Assembly: GCA_000437515.1 (NCBI GenBank) | Contig: FR898495.1 | Location: 21,051 to 44,358, forward strand | Direction: 5' to 3' | Length of the DNA: 23,308 nt | Origin: Acidiphilium sp. CAG:727 | Lineage (GTDB): Bacteria > Bacillota > Clostridia > Christensenellales > Borkfalkiaceae | The notes under the pieces: generated by a model | The model's input: only the letters and a program-made list of their open reading frames with translations | What the model was told of the DNA's origin: nothing | The model's database searches: none | In this document: one piece after another, positions 13,522 through 20,848 of the stretch | Layout of the letters: each line of letters begins with the position of its first letter | How positions within the stretch are numbered: the first letter of the stretch is position 1 | Translations under genes and position numbers: made by a program

Positions 13522-14696
13522 AGCGCAGATCGTTAATTATAATATTCGTTGCCGTTTTATTTGCGACGTTTTTTACCTGTAATTTTACTACGGTCAAAGC
13601 GGACGGGCAGAATGACGCGGAAAAAGAACTGAACGAAAATATAGATAAAATTATCGGAGATATAGATTTCGGCGAACTTGACGAGTATATTAAAGATATT
13701 GACGGCGCGATTATTTCGCAGTCAAGCGTATCGCGATTATTGAAAAAACTTATAAAAGGTGACGGAATCGGCGATTACGACAGTGTTTTTAAGTATCTGT
13801 TTTCTTTGATTTTCAGCGGAATCAAGGAAAATTTGCTCGTATTCGTTTCACTTTTCGTAATTTTAGTCGTCTGTTCTGTTACGGGGTGTTTCGGTTCGGA
13901 AAAACTCGAAGGAGTCGGCGAACTTACAAGGCTAATAGGTTTTTCGATCGTGGCATGCATAGTCGCTTCTTTTGGGGTAACCGTCGTCGAATCGGCAAAA
14001 TCCGCGTGCGAAAAATTAGTAAAAACAGTGCAGGGTTGTTTTCCGTTTCTTTTGGCGTTTATTACCGCTTCGGGCGGAACCGCTCAGTCGGCGGTTTACT
14101 CGCCGTCGACACTGTTTATTCAAAATTTTATAACTTCGTTTATTTGTAAAATTACTTTTCCGTGCGTAACGACGATGCTCGCTTTATCGATAATCTCAAA
14201 TATAAATAAAGAGATAAAAATTAAGGGTTTTATTGAATTTTTATCGGGTTTTATGAAATGGGTTACGGGACTTGTCGGAGCGGTATTCACGGTTTTTACG
14301 GCAGTTAAAGGATTCAGCGCCGGAGTTGTTGACGGTATCGGAATAAGGACTCTTAAATACGCCGTGGGGTCATCTATTCCACTCGTCGGCGGTATATTAA
14401 GCGGCGGCGCCGACGTTATATTGTCTGCCTTTATTTTAACTAAAAACGCGTTCGGAATTTTCATGCTGATATTGATATTCGGAGCGGTGATAAGTCCTAT
14501 CGTAGAAACGGCGGCTTTAACTTTATCATTAAGATTACTCGGCGCGATAACTCAACCGATAACAGACGAAAGGACGTATTTTTTTATCAAATCCTGCGTT
14601 TCGGCGCTCAATCACGCTCTCGCGGGGTTGGTTTTGGTGGCGGTTATGTACGCAGTAAACGTGTTGGTAATGATTGCGGCTTCGGGAGTGGTATAA
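13518..14696 (+). CDS. spoIIIAE: stage III sporulation protein AE, polytopic membrane channel component
   Basis: This 392-residue protein starts with a signal peptide (KRRSLIIIFVAVLFATFF..., cleavage plausible after VKA near 29), followed by an extracytoplasmic segment and several transmembrane helices (for example LLVFVSLFVILVVCSV and LVLVAVMYAVNVLVMIA). The region TASGGTAQSAVYSP and the C-terminal ISPIVETAALTLSLRLLGAITQPI are recognisable family features. SpoIIIAE is proposed to form part of the membrane channel needed for forespore development. The ATG overlaps spoIIIAD by 4 bp. Confidence 0.94.
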   Translation: MKRRSLIIIFVAVLFATFFTCNFTTVKADGQNDAEKELNENIDKIIGDIDFGELDEYIKDIDGAIISQSSVSRLLKKLIKGDGIGDYDSVFKYLFSLIFSGIKENLLVFVSLFVILVVCSVTGCFGSEKLEGVGELTRLIGFSIVACIVASFGVTVVESAKSACEKLVKTVQGCFPFLLAFITASGGTAQSAVYSPSTLFIQNFITSFICKITFPCVTTMLALSIISNINKEIKIKGFIEFLSGFMKWVTGLVGAVFTVFTAVKGFSAGVVDGIGIRTLKYAVGSSIPLVGGILSGGADVILSAFILTKNAFGIFMLILIFGAVISPIVETAALTLSLRLLGAITQPITDERTYFFIKSCVSALNHALAGLVLVAVMYAVNVLVMIAASGVV

Positions 14697-14697
14697 G

Positions 14698-15162
14698 TTG
14701 ACTCAGGGATATTTCTCTCTTATAGCGGCGGGATGCATATTTTTATCTCTCGCTCAATTGATTTTACCGAAGGGCAAAACGAACAAGTGCGTAACGTGTT
14801 TATTGTCGGCTTGCTTTGCATTGGTTGTCGTAAGTCCGCTCGTCAAGAGCGGAGATTTGTTTTCGCCCGATATTTTCGATTACGAAACGGGGGCGGACGG
14901 AAGTTACGGAACCGCGACGTGTATCGACGATTATCTGAATGAAGAGTACGAAGAAATTTATAAAAAGTTGCTTTTGCAATCGGATATAGTTACGGAAAGT
15001 CTTAAAGTCGAATTTTGTCGGGCAAAACTTCAAAAAATAAGCGTATATTTAAGTAATTTAGTCATTATCGGCGACGACGGGAGTATAAATAGTAACGTAA
15101 TCGCCGATTACGTGGCGAAGGTTTTGAACGTTGATTCCGATAAGGTTGAAATCTATGTCTGA
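14698..15162 (+). CDS. spoIIIAF: stage III sporulation protein AF (TTG start)
   Basis: This protein of ~154 residues has two N-terminal transmembrane helices (FSLIAAGCIFLSLAQLILP and CVTCLLSACFALVVVSPL) and a soluble domain ending VLNVDSDKVEIYV, as in SpoIIIAF. I place the start at TTG 14698, one base after the spoIIIAE stop, because GGGAG (14684-14688) is 9 nt upstream. An earlier TTG at 14674 would add eight residues inside spoIIIAE. It is shorter than the Bacillus homologue (about 200 residues). The stop overlaps the spoIIIAG start by 8 bp. Confidence 0.88.
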   Translation: MTQGYFSLIAAGCIFLSLAQLILPKGKTNKCVTCLLSACFALVVVSPLVKSGDLFSPDIFDYETGADGSYGTATCIDDYLNEEYEEIYKKLLLQSDIVTESLKVEFCRAKLQKISVYLSNLVIIGDDGSINSNVIADYVAKVLNVDSDKVEIYV

Positions 15163-15676
15163 CGAAAGGTCCAAGTTCGAGTTCAAAATTAAAAAGGAAT
15201 ACGCGCTGATCGTCGCGGTGATAGCGGCGGCGATAATCTTTGCGATTGTCGGCGGTAAAAAAACGACGACTACGACCGCCCCCCGTGCGGGGACGACTAC
15301 GACCGCCGCCGTTGCGGTCGAAAAAACCGAAACTGAGCGATACGTCGAAAATCTCGAAAACAAGTTAAGCGGTACTTTATCGGGCGTTAAAAACGCGGGA
15401 AAAGTTTCCGTTCTCATAACGGTCGACGGTTGCGTAGAGTCGATTTACGCTACGGATGAAAAAATCGTGGAAGAAGACGGGAAGAAGATCGTTACGACCA
15501 CCATCGTCACGTCGGCGGGAAAGCCCATGGAAATCGGTAAAAAATTTCCCGATATAATCGGTGTGGTGGTGGTTGCGGGCGGCGCGGACGATATAGGGGT
15601 AAAAATGGCTTTGTTGGATGCGGTAACTACGAGCCTGAAAATATCTTGTAATAAAGTGCAAATTTTAGCACGTTAA
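15155..15676 (+). CDS. spoIIIAG: stage III sporulation protein AG, ring-forming channel protein
   Basis: This protein of ~173 residues has one transmembrane helix (YALIVAVIAAAIIFAIVGG, ~18-36), a Thr/Ala-rich linker with the TTTTA motif repeated twice, and a soluble domain beginning LENKLSGTLSGVKNAGKVSVLITVDG. That domain ends GVVVVAGGADDIGVKMALLDAVTTSL...NKVQIL, matching the SpoIIIAG ring-building module known to oligomerise in the intermembrane space. I choose ATG 15155 over an upstream TTG at 15131, because ATG gives the usual short cytoplasmic lead. The linker encodes a 27-bp period repeat. Confidence 0.92.
   Translation: MSDERSKFEFKIKKEYALIVAVIAAAIIFAIVGGKKTTTTTAPRAGTTTTAAVAVEKTETERYVENLENKLSGTLSGVKNAGKVSVLITVDGCVESIYATDEKIVEEDGKKIVTTTIVTSAGKPMEIGKKFPDIIGVVVVAGGADDIGVKMALLDAVTTSLKISCNKVQILAR
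15265..15307 (+). repeat. 27-bp-period direct repeat in the SpoIIIAG linker
   Basis: The 16-bp sequence GACGACTACGACCGCC occurs at 15265-15280 and 15292-15307, in frame (nine codons apart), encoding TTTTA twice. The spacer contains CCCCG-TG-CGGGG (15281-15292), a small self-complementary element. Confidence 0.85.
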
Positions 15677-15691
15677 AAAAGGAGTAAAAAT

Positions 15692-16168
15692 ATGTCAAAG
15701 AAAAAAAAGGTAGTCATACTCACTTGTATGATAGCGTTACTCGTGACCACTGCGGTTCTCAACTTTATCTTGTCGTCTAACGTGGCCGGTGCAGACGACG
15801 CGGTCGCGCCTACGGCAAGTTATTTTACGGAAGTAAGAAATACCCGCAATACGTCGAGAAACAAACAACTTTCTCAAATCGACCAGATTCTCGCGTCCGA
15901 AGATGCCGACGTGACGACTAAAAAAGAAGCGCTCGATATGAAGTTGAAACTCTCTAAAATAACCGAACAGGAAAACCTGCTCGAAAGTCTTATTAAAAGC
16001 AAAGGGTACAGCGAAGTCGCGGTAACGTTAGGATTCTCTTCGGATAACGTAAGCGTTATAGTTAAAGACGACGATTTTACTCAGGACGACGCAATTATAA
16101 TCTATACGATTTGTAATAACGAAATCAATGCTTCGCCCGAAAACGTATACGTTCAGGCAATCGCGTGA
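15692..16168 (+). CDS. spoIIIAH: stage III sporulation protein AH
   Basis: This 158-residue protein has an N-terminal membrane anchor (VVILTCMIALLVTTAVLNFIL, ~8-28) and an extracytoplasmic domain: YFTEVRNTRNTSRNKQLSQIDQILAS..., a helical stretch, then ENLLESLIKSKGYSEVAVTLGFSSDNVSVIVK and a final SPENVYVQAI. This matches SpoIIIAH, the mother-cell protein that meets forespore SpoIIQ across the septum and has a YscJ-like ring fold. The Shine-Dalgarno AAGGAG sits 7 nt before ATG 15692. It is the last gene of the spoIIIA operon; I see no strong terminator after it. Confidence 0.94.
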   Translation: MSKKKKVVILTCMIALLVTTAVLNFILSSNVAGADDAVAPTASYFTEVRNTRNTSRNKQLSQIDQILASEDADVTTKKEALDMKLKLSKITEQENLLESLIKSKGYSEVAVTLGFSSDNVSVIVKDDDFTQDDAIIIYTICNNEINASPENVYVQAIA

Positions 16169-16226
16169 TTTACGGGTAAAAAACTAATAAAATTCAAAAT
16201 TCGGCTATGCTTTTGCATAAAATCAC

Positions 16227-16255
16227 TTTTCAAAATCGATTATATATGATATAAT
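16227..16255 (+). promoter_or_regulatory. extended -10 promoter of the Asp23-family gene
   Basis: TTTTCA (16227-16232), a 17-bp spacer and TATAAT (16250-16255) preceded by TG at 16247-16248 form an extended -10 promoter. Its -10 is buried in a perfect palindrome. Confidence 0.8.
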
Positions 16256-16257
16256 CG
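16237..16257 (+). promoter_or_regulatory. 21-bp palindrome overlapping the -10 element (possible operator)
   Basis: CGATTATAT (16237-16245) and ATATAATCG (16249-16257) are exact reverse complements around ATG. The symmetry covers the entire -10 region, where a bound dimeric repressor would block polymerase. No known regulator's site is recognised. Confidence 0.5.
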
Positions 16258-16277
16258 TAATCGTAGAGAGGTGCGTA

Positions 16278-16625
16278 ATGTATAAAGGTAATACCGACAA
16301 TTCCGGCAAAGGGAAAATCGTTTATAATACCGGCATAGTAAAAGGGATAGTCAGGCTTGCAGTCGAAGACGTTTCGGGTGTCGCGATTAAGGATAAAAAA
16401 TCGTCGAAAAAGAATACCGATTGCATTAAAGTCGAGGTTTTAAGCGGTAATATAAACGTGAACGTTTCGGTAGAAGTTTATTACGGCTACAGCATTCCGG
16501 ACGTCGTGTACAACATTCAGAAAAACATTAAACACAGCGTTGAATCTATGTCGAAGTACAAGATCGGAAACGTTGACGTCAAAGTAGAAGGCGTTTTGTT
16601 CTCCGAAGACAAGACGATTGACTAA
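16278..16625 (+). CDS. Asp23/Gls24 family envelope stress-type protein
   Basis: This 115-residue protein has the Asp23 fold pattern: GKIVYNTGIVKGIVRLAVEDVSGVAI at 12-37, then IKVEVLSGNINVNVSVEVYYGYSIPDVVYNIQKNIKHSVESM and a final VDVKVEGVLF. Family members are abundant cytosolic or membrane-associated proteins linked to cell-envelope homeostasis, but their biochemistry is poorly defined. The position between spoIIIAH and nusB matches the yqhY locus of other Firmicutes, although accB and accC, which usually precede yqhY, are absent. AGAGGTG precedes the ATG. The gene has its own promoter and terminator. Confidence 0.9.
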   Translation: MYKGNTDNSGKGKIVYNTGIVKGIVRLAVEDVSGVAIKDKKSSKKNTDCIKVEVLSGNINVNVSVEVYYGYSIPDVVYNIQKNIKHSVESMSKYKIGNVDVKVEGVLFSEDKTID

Positions 16626-16638
16626 CCGATAACCAAAC

Positions 16639-16670
16639 GCGTTCCGTCCAATTCTGGCGGGACGCTTTTT
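16639..16670 (+). terminator. intrinsic terminator after the Asp23-family gene
   Basis: A 10-bp stem with two G-T pairs (GCGTTCCGTC 16639-16648 with GGCGGGACGC 16656-16665) is followed by TTTTT. It lies 28 bp before nusB, so nusB needs read-through or an unrecognised promoter. Confidence 0.85.
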
Positions 16671-16697
16671 GCCATCGAAAAATAAAGGAAATTTACC

Positions 16698-17099
16698 ATG
16701 AGAAGAGATGCGAGAGAGGCGGCGTATAAAATTCTTTACGCCGGACATTTTAACGATAACACGTCGGAAGATTTCAGAAAAGAAATTTTTACCGAACAGA
16801 AATTAAGCGAAAACGATATTGCTTTCGCGGAAAAATTGCTTGACGCAATCGCAGAAAACGGCGAAGAGATAGATTCGATTATTTCGTCGTACTCGAAAGG
16901 GTATAAGATTGAAAGGTTGTACGTTACCGACAAATGCGCGTTGACGCTTGCCGTCGCCGAACTTAAATATTTTGACGATATTCCGCCCGTCGTTTCGATC
17001 GACGAGGCTTTGTATCTCGTAAGAAAATACTCTGCCGACGAAAGCCTTAATTTTGTCAACGGAGTGCTTGCCGCTCTTAAAAAAGATATGGAGGGGTGA
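16698..17099 (+). CDS. nusB: transcription antitermination protein NusB
   Basis: This 133-residue all-helical protein starts MRRDAREAAYKILYAGHF, the conserved NusB opening. It continues with LTLAVAELKYFDDIPPVVSIDEALYLVRKYSADESLNFVNGVLAAL, the hallmark C-terminal half. NusB binds boxA RNA with NusE and supports rRNA antitermination. AAAGGAAA precedes the ATG, and folD begins 3 bp after the stop. Complete and unremarkable. Confidence 0.96.
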   Translation: MRRDAREAAYKILYAGHFNDNTSEDFRKEIFTEQKLSENDIAFAEKLLDAIAENGEEIDSIISSYSKGYKIERLYVTDKCALTLAVAELKYFDDIPPVVSIDEALYLVRKYSADESLNFVNGVLAALKKDMEG

Positions 17100-17102
17100 C
17101 AG

Positions 17103-17960
17103 ATGGCGGTAATAGACGGTAAACTCGTATCTTCCGTTTTGCGTGAAGAATTAAGAAAGAATATCGCCGTCACAAGCGAAAAGTACGGAAAAACTTTTAA
17201 GTTGACGGTTATAATCGCCGGTAACGATCCGGCGTCCGAAATTTACGTTCGTAACAAAGAAAAGGCCTGTCTTTCGGTAGGGATTATATCCGATACCATA
17301 AGATTGCCCGAAAACGTCACGAACGAGGAATTACAGAAAGTCGTATCTTTAGCGGCAAATAACGAAACCGTAGACGGTATACTCGTACAGTTGCCGCTCC
17401 CGAACGGGTTGGACGAGAGAGCCGCGTTGTCGTTGATTCCGCCGGAAAAAGACGTAGACGGATTTTCCGACGTAAATATCGGCAGGCTTACGCAATTCAA
17501 GGACGGTTCTTCGAGAGCGTGTACCCCTGCCGGAATGATGAAATTACTTGATTATTACGGAGTCGTACTCGAAGGTAAACACGCAGTAGTCGTCGGAAGA
17601 AGCAATATCGTAGGTAAACCTATGGCTTTGATGTTGCTTGAAAGAAATTGTACGGTCACGGTTTGCCACAGCAAAACCAAAGACTTGCAAAAATATACGA
17701 AAGAGGCGGATATTCTCGTTTGCGCGGCAGGGCGCAAACATCTGATCACTGCCGATATGGTAAAAGAAGGCGCAGTCGTTCTCGACGCCGGTATAAACAG
17801 GGGAGAGGACAAGAAGATATACGGCGACGTTGATTTCGACGCCGTTTACGATAAAGTCAATCTGATTACTCCCGTTCCGGGCGGCGTCGGTCCTATGACG
17901 ATTACCATGCTTCTGTTAAATACGTACGAAGCGGGTTTAAGGAAAATTAAAAATGTATAA
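17103..17960 (+). CDS. folD: methylenetetrahydrofolate dehydrogenase / methenyltetrahydrofolate cyclohydrolase
   Basis: This 285-residue bifunctional enzyme of one-carbon metabolism interconverts 5,10-methylene-, methenyl- and 10-formyl-tetrahydrofolate with NADP. It shows the catalytic YVRNK (Y48, K52), DGILVQLPLP, PPEKDVDGFSDVNIGRL, the dinucleotide-binding VVVGRSNIVGKPMA, and PGGVGPMT at 259-266. GAGGGG precedes ATG 17103. It overlaps ispA by 8 bp. In many Firmicutes xseA and xseB stand between folD and ispA; here they are absent. Confidence 0.97.
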   Translation: MAVIDGKLVSSVLREELRKNIAVTSEKYGKTFKLTVIIAGNDPASEIYVRNKEKACLSVGIISDTIRLPENVTNEELQKVVSLAANNETVDGILVQLPLPNGLDERAALSLIPPEKDVDGFSDVNIGRLTQFKDGSSRACTPAGMMKLLDYYGVVLEGKHAVVVGRSNIVGKPMALMLLERNCTVTVCHSKTKDLQKYTKEADILVCAAGRKHLITADMVKEGAVVLDAGINRGEDKKIYGDVDFDAVYDKVNLITPVPGGVGPMTITMLLLNTYEAGLRKIKNV

Positions 17961-18825
17961 TTCGGATTACGGTTCGGCGTACGACGGATATTTAGCCGAA
18001 TTTAACGCTTATGCCGGCGGAGTTTATAACGAATTGACCGAAAGTACGCTTACGAACGCAATGAAATACAGTTTTTTCGCGGGCGGTAAACGGGTAAGAC
18101 CGGTTATAATGATGGCTTGCGCCGAAAAACTGGGAGGAAACGTAAAAAAAATTCTGCCGTTTGCGTTCGCTCTCGAATGTATTCATACTTATTCGCTCGT
18201 TCACGACGACTTGCCGGCGATTGATAACGACGTTTTACGACGCGGAAAACCGACTTGCCATATTGCTTACGGCGAGGCTGCAGCCGTGCTTGCGGGGGAC
18301 GGATTACTTAATTTCGCTTTCGAGCATTTACTCGGCAACGTTACGAGTAAGAGAGAGATAGAGGCGACGAAAATTATAGCCGAATATTCCGGCTACGACG
18401 GAATGCTCGGAGGACAAGCCGCCGACGTTGAAAACGAAAAAAGAAAAGATTGCGGCATAGACGAATTAAACGATATTTACGATAAAAAGACGGGTAAATT
18501 TCTGACTTTGCCGTTTTTAATACCGTCGATACTCTTTGCCCCCGAGAAAGTCGACGTAGCGAAAGAATGCGGCAAAACTTTCGGAAGATTATTTCAATAT
18601 TGCGACGATCTTCTCGACGTGCTTTCCACGTCTGAAAAGACGGGTAAAAATTGCGGAAAAGACGCAAGAGATAAAAAACGTACGTCTGTTGGCGTTTTGG
18701 GAGTCGACGGCGTTCGTAATATCGTAATCGAGTTGCAAAAACGACTGGTATTTCAATCGGCGGATTTAATAGACGAAAAGTTGCTTAAACGTTTCCTCGA
18801 TAAATTCGTAGGCGAAGTTTTATGA
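17953..18825 (+). CDS. ispA: polyprenyl synthetase, farnesyl diphosphate synthase type
   Basis: This 290-residue trans-isoprenyl diphosphate synthase condenses isopentenyl diphosphate with allylic diphosphates. It shows GGKRVRP (44-50), the first aspartate motif DDLPAID (D85, D86, D91) and the second motif DDLLD (D218, D219, D222). The spacing and the preceding CIHTYSLVH match bacterial short-chain (geranyl/farnesyl) synthases. Chain length is inferred, not proven. The start lies within the folD 3' end, and the stop overlaps tlyA as ATGA. dxs, often next to ispA, is not present. Confidence 0.93.
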   Translation: MYNSDYGSAYDGYLAEFNAYAGGVYNELTESTLTNAMKYSFFAGGKRVRPVIMMACAEKLGGNVKKILPFAFALECIHTYSLVHDDLPAIDNDVLRRGKPTCHIAYGEAAAVLAGDGLLNFAFEHLLGNVTSKREIEATKIIAEYSGYDGMLGGQAADVENEKRKDCGIDELNDIYDKKTGKFLTLPFLIPSILFAPEKVDVAKECGKTFGRLFQYCDDLLDVLSTSEKTGKNCGKDARDKKRTSVGVLGVDGVRNIVIELQKRLVFQSADLIDEKLLKRFLDKFVGEVL

Positions 18826-19580
18826 GATTAGACGTTTATCTTACCGATAAAGGATTTTTCAAATCGCGCAATAAAGCCGCCGAAACCGTAAAAAGGGGAC
18901 TTATCGAAGTTGACGGCAAGGTAGTATATAAACCGTCTTATACAGTAGACCCCGAAAAAAGCGAAATAATAATAAAAGAATCCGACTCGTTCGTATCAAA
19001 CGGCGGTTATAAATTACAAAAGGCTTTCGACGATTTTAATTTCAATGCGGAAAATTTGATTTGCGCCGACATCGGGGCGAGCACCGGAGGATTTACGGAA
19101 TGTCTGCTACGCCACGGGGCGAAAAAGATATACGCGGTCGACGTCGGTAAATCTCAACTCGACGAAACGCTGTCGAAAGACGAAAGGGTTATCGTCATAG
19201 ACGAATTCAACGCGAGAGATATGTGCGAAAATACTTTCGGTGAAAAGGTCGATTTAGTGACGTCCGACGTCAGTTTTATCTCTTTAACCTATATTCTGCG
19301 GCAAATTTCCCGTGTATTAAAGGATAACGGGTATGCGATAGTTCTCGTTAAACCGCAATTCGAGTGCGGGAGGAAGAGTCTGAACAAAAACGGAATCGTA
19401 ACAGACGTCAAAGACAGAAAACGAGCGATTGAAGACGTAATAAACTTTGCGGGTTCGGTCGATCTTGCTGCGAAAAACGTAACCAACGCGCCTGTAAAAC
19501 CCGATAAAAACGTAGAATATCTTTTGTTGCTTCAAAAAAGCGCGGCAAATAAAAAAATCGACTTAACGAAGTTGCCGTAG
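18822..19580 (+). CDS. TlyA-family rRNA methyltransferase (S4 domain plus FtsJ-like)
   Basis: This 252-residue protein has an N-terminal S4 RNA-binding domain (MRLDVYLTDKGFFKSRNKA...GLIEVDGKVV, 1-45) and a Rossmann methyltransferase domain with ADIGASTGGFTECLL (82-96). Candidate catalytic residues of the K-D-K type are K64 (GGYKLQKAF), D149 (TSDVSFISL) and K177 (LVKPQFE). TlyA proteins 2'-O-methylate rRNA cytidines in mycobacteria; in Firmicutes (YqxC) the target is less certain. It is coupled to ispA by a 4-bp overlap and followed by nadK. Confidence 0.93.
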   Translation: MRLDVYLTDKGFFKSRNKAAETVKRGLIEVDGKVVYKPSYTVDPEKSEIIIKESDSFVSNGGYKLQKAFDDFNFNAENLICADIGASTGGFTECLLRHGAKKIYAVDVGKSQLDETLSKDERVIVIDEFNARDMCENTFGEKVDLVTSDVSFISLTYILRQISRVLKDNGYAIVLVKPQFECGRKSLNKNGIVTDVKDRKRAIEDVINFAGSVDLAAKNVTNAPVKPDKNVEYLLLLQKSAANKKIDLTKLP

Positions 19581-19590
19581 GTGTAAAAAT

Positions 19591-20388
19591 ATGTTAATTC
19601 AGATATTTAATCCGATAAACGGAAACGAGGCGTCTTACAAAGCGGTCGAAAGGCTTAAAAAGGCACTTGATTCCGGAAGTATCTCTTACTGTTCCGAACA
19701 CGAAAAACATTCCGTTAAACCCGATATTATTGCGGTTTTCGGCGGTGACGGAACGGTCTTGAAAGCCGCCCGTTACGCAACCGAAACGGGCGCTGCGATA
19801 TTCGCGGTAAATACCGGCACTCTGGGGTTTCTGACAGGAGCCGAACCGGACGAAATCGAAAGCGCGGCAGATGCGATAAAGACGGGGAATTATTCCGTGT
19901 CGGAAAGAACGACGCTTTGTATCAGATCGGGCGGTGACGAATATTTTGCGCTCAACGACGCTGTTATCGAAAGGGATAAGTACGTAAAAGATCTGTCGAT
20001 AATCGGTAAATTGCGTCTTTCGATAGACGGAACTACAGTCTACGATCTGAGGGCTGACGGAGTTATAATTTCGACTCCTACGGGATCTACCGCATATTCT
20101 CTGTCGGCGGGAGGGGTAATTATGACGCCGGACATGAATGCTTTTATAGCGACGCCGATCTGCTCGCACTCTTTAACCGTGAAGCCGATTATTTATCCCG
20201 ATAAAAAATCCGCAACTATCGACGTGCTTAGCGGCTCTTCACCGTGTGTTTTATGCGTCGACGGACGAAGTGTAAAAAGTTTGTCTATCAACGATTCCGT
20301 TACCGTTTCCAGGGGCGAAAAAACTCTTAGAATTATAGATATTAAAAGGAATTTTTTCGAAAAAATAAAAAACAGACTCGGAGAATAA
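19591..20388 (+). CDS. nadK: NAD kinase
   Basis: This 265-residue enzyme phosphorylates NAD to NADP. Diagnostic motifs are GGDGT (51-55) in AVFGGDGTVLKAA, NTGTLGFL (74-81), LNDAVIERD (N122, D123), and the glycine-rich TPTGSTAYSLSAGG with PICSHSLTVKPI. Full length. It follows tlyA after 10 bp, and argR begins one base after its stop, so it is co-transcribed with both. Confidence 0.96.
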   Translation: MLIQIFNPINGNEASYKAVERLKKALDSGSISYCSEHEKHSVKPDIIAVFGGDGTVLKAARYATETGAAIFAVNTGTLGFLTGAEPDEIESAADAIKTGNYSVSERTTLCIRSGGDEYFALNDAVIERDKYVKDLSIIGKLRLSIDGTTVYDLRADGVIISTPTGSTAYSLSAGGVIMTPDMNAFIATPICSHSLTVKPIIYPDKKSATIDVLSGSSPCVLCVDGRSVKSLSINDSVTVSRGEKTLRIIDIKRNFFEKIKNRLGE

Positions 20389-20389
20389 A

Positions 20390-20848
20390 ATGAACAAAAG
20401 ATTAAGACAAAAAATCATACTCGACGTAATAGAAGAAGTTGAAACCGAAACGCAGGACGATCTTGCGCGTGAACTTGAAAAAAGAGGAATATTGGTTACT
20501 CAGGCGACTTTATCGCGCGATATTCGTGATCTGAACCTAGTGAAAACCGCCGGAAAATATAAAAAGCATAAATATTCGCCGAGCAACCCGGATAAAGATC
20601 ATACCGATAAAAAGTTTCTGAATATGTTTCTTAATTGCGTCACGGATATTGAAAGGGCGCAAAACATAGTCGTGGTCAAAACTTTGGGCGGTAACGGCAA
20701 TTCCGCCGGAGTAGTCGTCGATAAAATGAATTTAAGCGAAGTCGTCGGAAGCGTTGCGGGTGACGATACGTTGCTTATAGTAACCAAAACGAACGAAGAC
20801 GCGGAACGCGTAACAAAAAAACTTAAAGAATATTTTGTTGAAAACTGA
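20390..20848 (+). CDS. argR: arginine repressor ArgR
   Basis: This 152-residue transcription factor has an N-terminal winged helix-turn-helix (TQDDLARELEKRGILVTQATLSRDIRDLNLVK, 17-48) and a C-terminal oligomerisation and arginine-binding domain (VVKTLGGNGNSAGVVVD, then GSVAGDDTLLIV, ending KKLKEYF). It represses arginine biosynthesis genes when arginine is bound. GGAG (20381-20384) is well placed before the ATG. The argR-recN order is conserved in Firmicutes; the two overlap by one base (TGATG). I noticed no evident ARG box in this window. Confidence 0.95.
   Translation: MNKRLRQKIILDVIEEVETETQDDLARELEKRGILVTQATLSRDIRDLNLVKTAGKYKKHKYSPSNPDKDHTDKKFLNMFLNCVTDIERAQNIVVVKTLGGNGNSAGVVVDKMNLSEVVGSVAGDDTLLIVTKTNEDAERVTKKLKEYFVEN

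Noticed and set aside
13886..14149. Plus-strand ORF of 87 codons inside spoIIIAE
   Set aside because: Arg/Phe-rich out-of-frame reading of a well-supported gene; no family resemblance.
16206..16219. Small hairpin TATGC-TTTT-GCATA between spoIIIAH and the Asp23 gene
   Set aside because: Only five AT-rich pairs and no following T-run; too weak for a terminator.
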